A stretch of 64,000 nt of DNA from VXNE01 sp965200505 (GTDB lineage Bacteria; Pseudomonadota; Gammaproteobacteria; Pseudomonadales; Azotimanducaceae), in the NCBI GenBank assembly GCA_965200505.1, contig OZ241343.1, positions 2,108,001 to 2,172,000 on the forward strand, read 5' to 3'. This document shows, one piece after another, positions 15,187 through 26,200 of the stretch (its first letter is position 1; each line of letters opens with the position of its first letter). The notes beneath the pieces were generated by a model. That model saw only the letters and a list, made by a program, of their open reading frames with translations. It ran no database searches and was not told where the DNA came from. Made by a program: the position numbers and the translations under genes.

Positions 15187-17019
15187 ATGAGCGCGGAGCG
15201 ACCCGGCGACGCCAGCGGCGCCGACCAACTGCATCGAACACGCCATAGCTTGGCGCACGTCATGGCGCAGGCCGTGCTGGAGCTGCGCCCGGGCTCGACG
15301 CTGGGTTTCGGCCCGCCCATCGACGATGGCTTCTACTACGATTTCGCGCTGTCGGCGCCGCTGTCGGAGGGAGATTTCCCGGAAATCGAGCGGCGCATGA
15401 GGAAAATCCTGAAGAGCGGCCAGCGCTTCTATCGGGAGGAGCTGGACGCCCCGGAGGCACTCGCCCGCATAGACGCCATGGGCGAGCCGTACAAGCGCGA
15501 GTACGCCGCGGAGCTCATCGAGCAACAGGGCTTGAACGGCCTCTCCTTCTACCGCAACGGCCCGTTCCTCGACATGTGCGAAGGCCCCCACGTCGATACC
15601 ACGAAGGACATCCCGCGTGACGCCTTCAAGCTGCGGAGCCTCGCCGGCGCCTATTGGCGTGGCGATTCGGACAACGCGATGATGACACGCATCTACGCAT
15701 GGGCATTCGCGGACAAGGCAACGTTGGATGCCCACATCGCCGCTTGGGAACTCGCCCAGGAGCGCGACCACAAGAAGCTCGGCCGCGAGCTGGACATCTT
15801 CCACCTCGACGAGACCGTGGGGCGCGGGCTGCCGCTGTGGTTGCCCAACGGCGCCGTCATCCGCGAGGAGCTGGAGAAGCTCGCCAAGGAGATGGAGTTC
15901 GCGGCCGGCTATCAGCGCGTGGCCACGCCGCATTTGGCGCGGGCGGAGCTATACCGCCAATCCGGCCACCTGCCCTACTACGCCGAGGACATGTTCCCGC
16001 TGATGGAACTGAAGGAATCCTCCGAGGCCGGCGCCGCCGTCAAGGACGCCTACGCGCTCCGGCCCATGAATTGCCCACATCACCACGCCATCTTCGCGGC
16101 CCGCCCGCGCAGCTACCGAGACCTGCCGCTGCGCCTTGCGGAATACGGCCACGTCTATCGCTTCGAGGAATCCGGCGCCGTCTCTGGCTTGCTGCGGGTG
16201 CGGGGCATGTGCATGAACGACGCCCACATCTACTGCACCGAGGCGCAGATCCAAGACGAGTTCGCCGGCGTGATGCGGATGTACGGGCAGGCTTACGAGG
16301 CGTTCGGCCTCACGGACTACCAGGTGCGCCTGTCGCGGTGGGATCCGGACGACCCGAAGCGCAAGGAGAAATACGTCCACAACCCTGAAGCCTGGGCGCA
16401 TTCCGAAGGCGTGGTCGCGCAAGTGCTCACCGCCATGAACGTGCCGTACGTCGATGGCCCCGGCGAAGCCGCGTTCTACGGCCCGAAGATCGACATCCTC
16501 TGCCGCACCGTCACCGGACGCCAAGAACAGCTAGGCACGGTGCAGCTGGATTTCGCCCAGCCCGGGCGCTTGGGCTTGAAGTACGTCGGACCGGATGGCG
16601 CCGAGCACACGCCCTTCTGCATCCACCGCGCGCCGCTCGCGACCCACGAGCGGATGACGGCGTTCTTGCTCGAACACTTCGGCGGCGCCTTCCCGACTTG
16701 GCTCGCGCCCGTGCAGGTGCTGGTGATCGCCGTGTCGGAGCAATTCCAAGGGTACGGGCGTTCCATCGTGGAGCGGCTGCGGCGGCGCTTCGTGCGCGCC
16801 GAACTGGCTTCCGCCAGCGACACGGTGGCGAAGAAGGTGCGCGAGGGCGCGACGCGCAAGATTCCCAACCTCTTGGTCGTCGGCGAGCGGGAACAGGCCG
16901 AAGGCACCGTGACACTGCGCCGCCACGGCGTGAAACGCCAGCAAGTGCTCAAGTTCGACGAGTTCGAGGCGTGGCTTGCCGAGCAAATCGAGACGCGGGC
17001 GCTCAGTGGCGCTGTCTGA
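15187..17019 (+). CDS. thrS: Threonine-tRNA ligase lacking the TGS domain
   Basis: Class-II aminoacyl-tRNA synthetase charging tRNA-Thr. The editing domain begins almost at the N-terminus with HSLAHVMAQAVLEL (H20, H24), so the about 60-residue TGS domain of the E. coli enzyme is missing. The catalytic core follows with RPMNCPHHHAIF, YRFEESG, GEAAFYGPKIDI and the zinc-site FCIHRAPLATHERM; the anticodon-binding domain starts near residue 510 (APVQVLVIAVSEQF). Length is 610 against about 640. The start at 15187 follows GGAGG, directly after the attenuator terminator. infC, rpmI and rplT, frequent downstream partners, are not here. Confidence 0.95.
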   Translation: MSAERPGDASGADQLHRTRHSLAHVMAQAVLELRPGSTLGFGPPIDDGFYYDFALSAPLSEGDFPEIERRMRKILKSGQRFYREELDAPEALARIDAMGEPYKREYAAELIEQQGLNGLSFYRNGPFLDMCEGPHVDTTKDIPRDAFKLRSLAGAYWRGDSDNAMMTRIYAWAFADKATLDAHIAAWELAQERDHKKLGRELDIFHLDETVGRGLPLWLPNGAVIREELEKLAKEMEFAAGYQRVATPHLARAELYRQSGHLPYYAEDMFPLMELKESSEAGAAVKDAYALRPMNCPHHHAIFAARPRSYRDLPLRLAEYGHVYRFEESGAVSGLLRVRGMCMNDAHIYCTEAQIQDEFAGVMRMYGQAYEAFGLTDYQVRLSRWDPDDPKRKEKYVHNPEAWAHSEGVVAQVLTAMNVPYVDGPGEAAFYGPKIDILCRTVTGRQEQLGTVQLDFAQPGRLGLKYVGPDGAEHTPFCIHRAPLATHERMTAFLLEHFGGAFPTWLAPVQVLVIAVSEQFQGYGRSIVERLRRRFVRAELASASDTVAKKVREGATRKIPNLLVVGEREQAEGTVTLRRHGVKRQQVLKFDEFEAWLAEQIETRALSGAV

Positions 17020-17081
17020 GAGAAGCACCTTGGCTTGCTGGTGGTGCGCACTGGGGATGGCCTAGCCGAACCGGCACTGCG

Positions 17082-17111
17082 TTGACGCGGGCGCACGAGG
17101 CAGCTTAGTAT
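17082..17111 (+). promoter_or_regulatory. Possible promoter upstream of the NYN remnant
   Basis: TTGACG (17082-17087), an 18-base spacer and TAGTAT (17106-17111). It is placed to transcribe through the hairpin at 17154 into the NYN fragment. Confidence 0.3.
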
Positions 17112-17153
17112 GGAGTCGTCGTCCCGATTAGCACTCAATGGGGCGGCTAGCTA

Positions 17154-17175
17154 GGGGGCTCCTTCGGGAGCCTCC
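17154..17175 (+). terminator. Stable hairpin with a UUCG tetraloop
   Basis: A 9-bp stem (core GGCTCC/GGAGCC) is closed by C(TTCG)G, an exceptionally stable loop. It lies 134 bases after the thrS stop. The T-tract is poor (CCATATTATC), so termination efficiency is uncertain. Confidence 0.45.
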
Positions 17176-17192
17176 ATATTATCTGCCTTCGG

Positions 17193-17324
17193 ATGGCTCA
17201 GGATGTGGCGGGCATGGACCGAGTGGCAGTCTTTGTTGACGCTGGCTACCTCTTCGCACAAGGTGCCAAAGCGCTCTGCGGTCAGAAGTTGGAACGCCGG
17301 TTTGTGCTTTGGAGGAGCGCATAG
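17193..17324 (+). pseudogene. N-terminal remnant of an NYN-domain protein
   Basis: A 43-residue frame with MDRVAVFVDAGYLFAQGAKA, which is the characteristic first strand and metal-binding Asp of NYN (PIN-like) ribonuclease domains. It then runs LCGQKLERRFVLWRSA and stops. The rest of the about 180-250 residue domain is not found downstream, so this is a decayed fragment. NYN proteins are RNases or RNA-processing factors; this piece cannot be active. Confidence 0.5.
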
Positions 17325-17442
17325 CCACATCCGACGCCCAGCCCGACTGACCGCAGCACACCCTACAGCCACGCATGGTGTCTACCAACGACGTCCGTAG
17401 GCGGCGCCACAGGCGCACGACAAATTTGACGTTCTGTCGCCC

Positions 17443-18738
17443 CTAGAAGGTCGCCGCGTTCAGGGCCGCGCCTAGGTCGAGCGCGCCGTGGCCGTAGATG
17501 GGGGAGAGGCCCGTCGTCGCGTCGTAGTTGCCGTTGGCGGTGTCCACTTGGCGGGCGGTGTCCAATATGCGCTGCACGATCTCCTTGCCGGTCTTGTCCG
17601 GGAACGCCGCCCAGACCGCGGCCAAGGCCCCGGCCACGTGCGGCGTGGCGAAGGATGTGCCGGTGATCGTGTGGAAGCCGCGCGTCGTGCTGAAGTACGT
17701 TCCATCGGTGGTGTAGATGCGATCCCCCGGCGCGAAGATGCACCAACGCCTGACGGCGCCGCATCGGTTGCTGATGCTGCGCGCCACGTCCTGGGTCTGT
17801 TCCAGCATGCCGACGGCGATGGCCCAGCCCGCGATGCCCGCGTCGGCCACCGCCGTGGCGGGAAGGGCCGCCGGCTCCGCTCCGCCGGCGTTGCCGAGGG
17901 CGGTGACCATGATCCGGTCCTCGCGGGCTAAGAGTTTCATGCCGTTGCGCGTCGGCGTCGGGTTGTTGCGCGCGCTCGCCAAACTGAAGCTGAGATTCAC
18001 GATGTGGGCGCTCGCGGCGGGGTTCGAGTCCCACTTGTTCGCGGCGTCGGGCCCGTAGCGTCCAGTCAGGCCGGCCACCGAGGCGAGGATCGCCTCCATG
18101 TCGTCCTCCTCGTCGTCGTTGTAGGCGATGCTGACGAGGTTCGCGTTGTAGGCGATCCCGTGCAGTCCATATCCATTGCGCCGGGCCGCGGCGACGCCGG
18201 CCACGCGCGTTGCGTGGGGACCGGTGGGGCCCCGCCCGGAGACGTCCACCACCCTTACGTCCCGCAGATCGGGATGGCCGGGGGATTCGGCGTCGTCGGT
18301 GACGACCCGCATGGCCTCGACGATGGCGATGGTGATGCCCCCGCCGCCTGGCTTGCCGGTGGTGCGCACCGCGTATCCCGTGTTGGCCCGGGCCCTTCCT
18401 AGGCCGGCTTGGGCGTTGTATTCGGTGGTCTCCCAGGAGCTGGCCGTTCGCGGGCTGGCCGGCTCCAGCGTTTCGGCCCGGTAGGTTGTCACGACGCGCC
18501 GCGGGTGGTTGGTCGGCGGCGTGTGCGTGTACGCCGCCGTTGCCGTGCGGACGGTCGCGTCTTCCGCCAGCGCCGGCAGTATTGCCGGCGGCTGCGGCCC
18601 GGGCTGCGACACCGGCGGCGATTGCGGCGCGGCCGCCGGCACGTTGGCGTCCGCTTCGGCATGGACGGGCGTTCCCACAACGGCCACCAGCAAGCCGAAG
18701 GCCAACGCGGCACACCACGAATGATTCAACCCCGCCAT
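17443..18738 (-). CDS. S8 family (subtilisin-like) secreted peptidase A
   Basis: A 431-residue predicted exported protease: signal peptide with cleavage after PVHA (residue 27), Pro-rich linker (about 37-55), then an S8 catalytic domain. Ser362 in GTSFATPHVAG is canonical. The His is H175 in GPHATRVAG, where the usual HGTHVAG has changed. The position of the catalytic Asp (normally VIDTG) reads AIVEAMRV, so Glu141 replaces Asp. The protein ends GALDLGAALNAATF, the usual end of an autotransporter S8 passenger, but no beta-barrel follows. It is a tandem paralogue of the next gene, 27 bases away, with long near-identical DNA blocks. Activity is uncertain given the altered triad. Confidence 0.85.
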   Translation of the reverse strand: MAGLNHSWCAALAFGLLVAVVGTPVHAEADANVPAAAPQSPPVSQPGPQPPAILPALAEDATVRTATAAYTHTPPTNHPRRVVTTYRAETLEPASPRTASSWETTEYNAQAGLGRARANTGYAVRTTGKPGGGGITIAIVEAMRVVTDDAESPGHPDLRDVRVVDVSGRGPTGPHATRVAGVAAARRNGYGLHGIAYNANLVSIAYNDDEEDDMEAILASVAGLTGRYGPDAANKWDSNPAASAHIVNLSFSLASARNNPTPTRNGMKLLAREDRIMVTALGNAGGAEPAALPATAVADAGIAGWAIAVGMLEQTQDVARSISNRCGAVRRWCIFAPGDRIYTTDGTYFSTTRGFHTITGTSFATPHVAGALAAVWAAFPDKTGKEIVQRILDTARQVDTANGNYDATTGLSPIYGHGALDLGAALNAATF

Positions 18739-18765
18739 GCCGTGTCGGAAGTTCTGTCGCCCTAC

Positions 18766-20070
18766 CTAAAAGGTGGAAGCGTCCAGCGCCGCGCCGAGGT
18801 CGAGTGCGCCGTGGCCGTAGAGGGGCGAGAGGCCGGTCGTCGCGTCGTAGTTGCCGTTGGCGGTGTCCACCTGCCGGGCGGTGTCCAATAGGCGCTGGAC
18901 GATCTCGGCGCCGGTCTTGTCCGGAAACGCCGCCCAGACCGCGGCCATGGCCCCCGCCACATGCGCCGTGGCGAAGGACGTGCCCGAGATCGTGCGGAAA
19001 CCGCGCGTCGTGCTGTAGTACGTGCCATCGGTGGTATGGACGTTGTCCCCCGGCGCGAAGATGCACCAGCGCCTGACGGCGCCGCATCGGTTGCTGAAGC
19101 CGGCATACGTGTCCTGCGCGAGCGCGCTCAGCGCACCGACCGCGATGGCATGCCCGGCGATGCCCGCGTTCCCCACCGCCGTGGCGGGAAGGGCGGCCGG
19201 CTCCGCTCCGCCGTCGTTGCCGAGGGCGGCGGCCATGATCCGGCCCTCGCGGGCCAAGAGCTTCATGCCGTTCAAGGTTGGCGTCGGGTTGTTTGTCGAG
19301 CCTGTCAGAGCGAAGCTGAAACTCGCGATGTGGGCGCTCGCGGCGGGGTTCGAGCCCCACATGTTGGCGGCGTCGGGCCCGTAGCGCCCCGTCAGGCCGG
19401 CCACCGAGGCGAGGACCGCCTCCATGTCTTCCTCTTGGTCGTCGGTGAAGGCGACGGTGACGAGGTTCGCGTTGTAGGCGACACCGTGCATGCCGAATCC
19501 GTTGCGCCTTGCGACGGCGGCGCCGGCCACGCGCGTCGGGTGGGCGCCGGTGCTGCCGCGCCCGGAGACGTCCACCGCCCTCACGCCCCGCAGGTCTGGA
19601 TGGCCAGGGATTTCGTCGTTGTCGGAGACGACCCGCGCGTCTTCGACGATGGCGATGGTGATGCCTCCGCCGCCCGGCTTGCCGGTGGTGCGCACCGCAT
19701 AGCCCGTGTGGGCGCGCATCTTCGCCAGGCCGCCTTGGGAGTTGAACTCGAGGGTCCTCCAAGAGTTGGCCGTTCGCGGGGCCGTCGCCGGCTCCAGCGT
19801 TTCGGCGCGGTAGGTTGTCACGACGCGCCGCGGGTGGTTGGTCGGCGGCGTGTGCGTGTACGCCGCCGTTGCCGCGCGGACGGTCGCGTCTTCCGCCCGC
19901 GCCGGCGGCATCGCCGGCGGCTGCGGCCCGGGCTGCGACACCGGCGGCGATTGCGGCGGGGACGCCGGCACGTTGGCATCCGCCTCGGCATGGGCGGGCG
20001 ACGCGCCCACAAGGACCACCAGCAGGCCGAAGGCCAACGGGGCAAACCGCGATCGATGCATCCCTGCCAT
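18766..20070 (-). CDS. S8 family (subtilisin-like) secreted peptidase B
   Basis: A 434-residue paralogue of peptidase A. The start at 20070 (MAGMHRSRFAPLAFGLL) aligns with the neighbour; a frame to 20154 exists but adds a poor N-terminus. The signal peptide ends SPAHA (residue 28) and is followed by the same Pro-rich linker. The catalytic Ser is in GTSFATAHVAG and the His in GAHPTRVAG. The Asp position again holds Glu (AIVEDARV), followed here by Asp. The shared substitution argues that it predates the duplication and is not a random lesion. The C-terminus ends GALDLGAALDASTF with no translocator domain. It is divergent from the giant surface protein gene. Confidence 0.85.
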   Translation of the reverse strand: MAGMHRSRFAPLAFGLLVVLVGASPAHAEADANVPASPPQSPPVSQPGPQPPAMPPARAEDATVRAATAAYTHTPPTNHPRRVVTTYRAETLEPATAPRTANSWRTLEFNSQGGLAKMRAHTGYAVRTTGKPGGGGITIAIVEDARVVSDNDEIPGHPDLRGVRAVDVSGRGSTGAHPTRVAGAAVARRNGFGMHGVAYNANLVTVAFTDDQEEDMEAVLASVAGLTGRYGPDAANMWGSNPAASAHIASFSFALTGSTNNPTPTLNGMKLLAREGRIMAAALGNDGGAEPAALPATAVGNAGIAGHAIAVGALSALAQDTYAGFSNRCGAVRRWCIFAPGDNVHTTDGTYYSTTRGFRTISGTSFATAHVAGAMAAVWAAFPDKTGAEIVQRLLDTARQVDTANGNYDATTGLSPLYGHGALDLGAALDASTF

Positions 20071-20299
20071 CAAAGTGGTCCTACCCTGGTGTGATCGGCC
20101 CAAAATGTGTTCCGCGCTTTGGGAAGCACGGAACGGCGCGGAAAGATGCGCCAATCAGCGGTGGAGTGCAAGCAGCGCGTGACGCCGAGCAAACCGCGAG
20201 GCGAATCGGCCTTCATCGAACGCGTCGGAGAGCCCCAAAGCGGTTATCCTATCGGTACGCGGCGCCTGCCCTGGCCCGGCTCGACGAGAGAAATCCAAG

Positions 20300-23200
20300 T
20301 TGAAGTTCAGTCGGCCCAGACAGGTCGCCGTTGCCGCCTGCTTGCTCGCCACCCTCACGGCGGTCAGCGGGTGGAGCCAACCCGCCGTCAGCGGCGTGGG
20401 CCTGCACGGCGCACCGGCGAGCGGCGGCACCTTCCGCTTGGCCGAGGCGATTACCGTCCGCGTCACCTTCGACCAAGCCGTGGACGTCACCGGCTCGCCG
20501 CAGCTGGCGCTGACGATCGGCTCGGCCACCCGGCAAGCGAGTTTCGACCGGCAGACCGGTGGAAACTCTCTTTGGTTCGTTTATTTCGTGCAGTCGGCGG
20601 ACAGCGACACCAACGGATTCGACGTCGGCGCGAGTGCGCTGGGGCTGAACGGCGGCACGATCAAGGCGGCCGGGCGCACCACGAACGCGACGCTCGGGCT
20701 CGGTCGGCACGCGCTTACAGGTGCAAACACCTACGCGGTGAACGGCAGCCTGGTCACGGCACCGACGGTGAACCAAGTTCTGATTTCGGGCACCCCGCCG
20801 AACAACACCTACGGGTTGACGGAGACCATCTGGGTCGGCGTCACCTTCGACCGGGCGGTGGCCGTGACCGGAACGCCACAGCTTGCGCTGACCATCGGGG
20901 CGGCGACGCGGCAAGCGAACTACGTCAGCGGCGCCAACGTAGGCTATCTCTGGTTCCGCTACGTCGTGCAGCCATCGGACAGCGACACGGACGGGATCAG
21001 CATCGGCGCGACTGCGCTTGCGCTGAATGGCGGCACGATCAGAATCCGCGGCGGCACCACGAACGCGACGCTGGGCCTCGGCAGCCAAGCCATCGCGAAC
21101 TCGACAAGCCACAAGGTGGACGGCAGCAGTGAGACCGCGCCGAGGGTGAGCGCCGCGTTGATCGGGAGCAGCCCGGCGAGCGGCGACACCTACGGGTTGG
21201 CGGAGGCGATCTGGGTGCGGATCACCTTCGACCGGCCCGTGGACGTAGCCGGCACCCCACGGCTTGCCTTGGCCATTGGCACAGCGACCCGCCAAGCCGA
21301 CTACCACAGCGGGAGCGCCACCCGCCATCTCTGGTTCCGCTATATCGTGGAGCCATCGGACAGCGACACGGACGGGATCAGCGTCGGCAGCGGCGCTTTG
21401 GCGCTGAACGGCGGCACGATCAGAATCCGCGGCGGCACCGCGAACGCCACTTTGGGCCTCGGTAGCGCGGCGATCGCGAACTCGGCCAACCACAAGGTGG
21501 ATGGCAGCAGCGAGATCGCGCCAACGGTGAGCGGCGTGTCCATCGGCGGCAGCCCGGCGAGCGGCGACACCTACGGGCTGGGCGAGCCGATTTGGGTGCA
21601 AGTCACCTTCACCCGACCGGTGGACGTGACGGGCTCACCGCAGCTGGCGCTGACGATCGGCTCGTCCACCCGGCAAGCGCGATACCACAGCGGCAGCGGC
21701 TCGAGCACACTTTCGTTCCTCCATGTGGTGCAGTCCTCGGACGTCGACGCGGACGGACTCAGCGTCGGCGCGAGCGCACTCACGCTGAACAGCGGCACGA
21801 TCACCATCCGCGGCGGCACGACGAGCGCGACGCTGGGCCTCGGCGCCCACGCCATCGCCAACTCGACGAACCACAAGGTGAACGGCGGCACGGCGACCGC
21901 GCCCACCGTGGCAAGCGTGTCAGTCGCCGGCGGCCCGGCGAGCGGCGACACCTACGGGTTGGCCGAGGCGATCCGCGTCCGCATCGGCTTCGACCGGGCG
22001 GTGGACGTGACCGGCACGCCCCAACTGGCGCTGACCATCGGTTCAGCGACCAGACAGGCGAACTTCTCCGCACAAACCGCCAGCGGTTTCACGCTGACCT
22101 TCCAATACCGGGTGCAGGCGCAAGACGCGGACGCGGACGGGCTCAGCATCGGCGCCGCGGCGCTCGCCCTGAACGGCGGCGCGATCACACTGCGTGGCGG
22201 CACGGCAAACGCGACGTTGGGCCTCGGCAGCCGCGCCATCGCCAACTCGGCGAACCACAAGGTGGATGGCAGCCGGCAGGCGCCGCCCACCGTCAGCGAC
22301 ATCACCCTCTCGCCAGGCCCGGCAAGCGGCGACACCTACACCTTGGCCGAGGCGATCTGGGTGCGGATCACCTTCGACCGGGCGGTGGACGTGCTCGTGG
22401 GCGGCTTGGTCGTCGCGAGCGATGTGGCCGGTGCGCCACGGCTGGCGCTGGCCATCGGCTCGGCCACGCGGCAAGCGAGCTACAGCCGCGGCAGTGGCAG
22501 CAACACGCTTTGGTTCCGCCATGTGGTGCGGCCATCGGACCGGGACGCGGACGGCATCAGCATCGGCGCGAGCGCGTTGACGCTCGACAACGGCACCATC
22601 CGGGTCAGCGGCGGCGCCACGAACGCCGTGCTGGGCCTCGGCAGCCACGCCATCGTCAACGTGGCGAACCACAAGGTGGACGGCAGCCAAGGGGCCACGC
22701 CCACGGTGAGCAGCGTGGTGATCGCGGGCGGCCCGGCGAGCGGCGACACCTACGGGTTGGGCGAAGTGATCCGGGTGCAAGTCGGTTTCGACCGGGCGGT
22801 GGACGTGACCGGCGCACCCACGCTGGCGCTGACGATTGGCGCCACGGCCCGGGCGGCCCGCCATGTGGCGCAAACCGCGGCCGGTTTCATCCTCACGTTC
22901 GAGCATGTCGTGCTGCCGGCGGACATGGACGCGGACGGCATCAGCATCGCCGCCGGTGCGCTGACGCTGAACAGCGGCACCATCAAGATCCGCGGCGGCG
23001 CCACCAACGCGACGCTGGGCCTCGGCAGCCACGCCATCGCCAACTCGACGAACCACAAGGTGAACGGCGGCACCGCGACCGCACCGACGGTGACGAGCGT
23101 GGCGATCGCCGGCAGCCCGGCCAACGGCCACACCTATGGATTGCTCGAGGCGATCCGCGTCCGCATCGGCTTCGACCGCGCGGTGGACGCGGCCGGTGCG

Positions 23201-26200
23201 CCCCAACTGGCACTGACCATCGGTTCGGCCACGCGCCAAGCGCACTACGACGGCGGCAGCGGCGGCAGCACACTTTGGTTCCGCTATGCGGTGCAGTCCC
23301 CGGATCGGGACGCGGACGGGATCGGCATCGCCGCGAACGCGCTGACCCTGAACGGCGGCACCATCCGGGTGAGCGGGGGCAACACGAACGCGGCGTTGGG
23401 CCTCGGCACACCTGCGCTCGCGAACTACCGGGTGGATGGCAGCGTGGAAGCCCCACCAACGGTCAGCGGCGTCGCGGTGGGCGCGGCCCCGGCAAGCGGC
23501 GACACCTACACGTTGGGCGAGGCGATCCGCGTCCGCATCACTTTCAGCAGGCCGGTGGACGTGGCCGGCACACCCCGGCTGGCGCTCACCGTCGGTTCGG
23601 CGACGCGGCAAGCGAGCTATGAGAGCGGCACTGGCAGCGGCTCACTTTGGTTCGCTTATGTGGTGCAAGCGTCGGACCGCGACGCGGACGGCATCAGCAT
23701 CGGCGCTAGTGCGCTGACGAACAACGGCGGCGGCATCCGGATCAAGGACGGCACCGCGAACGCGGCGTTGGGCCTCGGCAGCCACGCCATCGCCAACTCG
23801 GCGAACCACAAGGTGGATGGCAGCCAAGCGGCCGCGCCCGCGGTGAACAGCGTCGTGATCGCGGGCGGCCCGGCGAGCGGCGACACCTACACGTCCCGCG
23901 AAGCGATCCAGGTGCAAATCGGCTTCGATCGGGCGGTGGACGTGACCGGCGCACCCACCCTGACGCTCACGATTGGCGCCGCGACCCAAGCCGCGCGCCT
24001 CGCGGCCCAAACGGCGACCGGCTTCATCCTGACCTTCGAGCACATCGTGGCGCCGGCGGACTTGGACGCGGACGGGATCAGCATCGCCGCCGGTGCGCTG
24101 ACGCTGAACAGCGGCACGATCAAGATCCGCGGGGGCACCACCGACGCAACGCTGGGCCTCGGCAGCCGCGCCATCGCCAACTCGGCGAACCACAAGGTGA
24201 ACGGCAGCATTGGGGCCCCGCCGACGGTGAGCAGCGTGGCGATTTCCGGCAGCCCGGCGAGCGGCGCCAGCTATGCGTTGGGGGAGGCCATCTTCATCCA
24301 AGTGCGCTTCGACCGCGCGGTGGACGTGACCGGTGCGCCCGCGCTGGCGCTGACCATCGGCACCGCGGTGCGCCAGGCGAGCTATGTCTCGCAAACGGCC
24401 AATGGGCTGACGCTGACGTTCCGCTACGTCGTCCAGCTCGGCGACTTGGACGCGGACGGCATCAGCGTGGCCGCCGGGGCGCTGAGCGGCGGCACGATCC
24501 GGCTGCGCGGCGGCACGATGAACGCGGTGCTGGACCTCAGCAGCCGCAGCATCGAGAACGCGGCGAACCACCGGGTGGATGGCGGCCCGCTGCCGCCCAA
24601 CCAACCGCCGGTGGCGATCGGCACCGTGGATGACTTGGATTTGGACGTTGGCGGCACCGCCCGCATCCAGCTACTGGGGCTGTTCGACGACGAGGCGGTC
24701 GCGCAGCTCTCGCACACTGTGAAGAGCTCGAACCCGGCAGCGGTGTCCGTGCGCGTGTCGTGGCTCGGTTTCGTGGAGTTGGTGGGGCTCGCGGACGGCA
24801 TGGCGACGGTGGAGATCACGGCGTGGGATCCCGACGGCCTGAGCGCCTCACAGGTTTTCGCCGTGCAGGTAGGCATGGCGGTGTCCTTCGCCGGCGATGC
24901 TGCGGCGCCGGAAGGCGGCGTGGTGCGGCTCACGCTGGTGGCGAGCCGGCCGGCGCGGCAAGCGTTGCCGGTGCCTTACCATTTGGCGCCCGGCACCGAT
25001 CCCGCGACCGCCGCCGACGCGGCTGACCACGCTGGCGGCGCCGGCGGAACAGCCACCATCGCGGCCGGCGAAACGCAGGCGGTGGTGGAAGTGCGGGTGC
25101 TGGACGACGATGTCGTGGAACCCGTGCGAGAACACTTCGTGGCCACGCTCGCCGAACCCGCCGCGGACGCCGGCTACGGGCTGGGGATGAAGACCAGCGC
25201 GGTGGCCGTGATCGAGGAGGGCGTGTGTGACCGCACCGCGGCCGTGCGCGACGCCCTGCGCAAGGGGCGGCCCTGCGCGGCGGTGGCCGATCTGTCGCGC
25301 CATACCGCGCTGCGTTTGCCCGCCGCCGGGCTTGCGCGGCTGCAGGTGGAGGATTTGCTGCAGCTAGACCGCCTGCGACTCCTTGACCTATCGGACAACC
25401 GCCTCACGGCGTGGCCTGCCGAGCCGTTGGGAGCGCTGCCGCTGCTCATGTCGCTGCGGCTGGACGGCAACCGCATCCAATCTCTGCCGACGGCGCTGGG
25501 GCCGCACCCGGCGCTCCTGGAGCTGCGGCTCTCCGGCAACGGCCTCGCCGAGTTGCCGCCGGCCGCGCTGCGCGGCCTCGGCGGCTTGGAATGGCTGGAC
25601 CTTTCGGACAATGCGCTGGCGGCGCTGCCGGCGGCGACGTTCGACGGCTTGGCGGCGCTCAAGTCACTGCGCTTGGAGGGCAACGCCTTGGCCGAGCTGC
25701 CGGCCGGCCTGTTCTCTGGCCTGGCGCGGCTGGAGGAGCTGCAGCTCGCGGGCAATCCCGGGGCCCCATTCACGCTCACCGCCGAACTGGTGCGTACCGA
25801 CGCTGAACCGTGGGCACCCGGACCCGCATCCGTCGCCATGCGTGTGGCCACCGGCGCCCCATTCACGTTGCGCGGCGCGCTCAACGCACCGGCCGGGTCG
25901 CTGCCAGACGGTGCCCGCGTGTCGGTGCCGGCGGGCAACACCGAGGGTGCGCCGGTGGCGGTGGCGGCGGACGGGGCTTTGGCGGTGGTGCTGCAATTGC
26001 TGGAACCGCCCCGGGTGCCGGACCATGAATGTGAACATGGCGAGGGGCGATACCGCCCCTGTTTCCAAGGCGTGGCCACCGCCATCGGCCCACCGCTCGT
26101 GTTGTTCAAGCGCCCGCCAGTGGCGAAACCGGTGGCGGAGCAGGCGCTTGACACAGACGACGCCATGCGCCTCGACCTCGCCACGGTGTTTGAGGCATCG

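Larger units (their letters stand above)
17020..17442. other. Spacer between thrS and the subtilase pair
   Basis: This 423-base gap between the thrS stop and the convergent subtilase stop holds no intact gene. It contains a possible promoter at 17082-17111, a strong UUCG-loop hairpin at 17154-17175 and a short remnant of an NYN-domain gene at 17193-17324, each listed separately. Base composition is more AT-rich than that of its neighbours. Confidence 0.6.

Noticed and set aside
17363..19762. 799-codon minus-strand frame across both subtilase genes
   Set aside because: It is a shifted frame of the two real genes, Arg/Gly/His-rich, with no conserved motif.
22043..23611. 522-codon minus-strand frame within the repeat protein gene
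   Set aside because: It is a shadow of the plus-strand repeats; its periodicity follows the gene.
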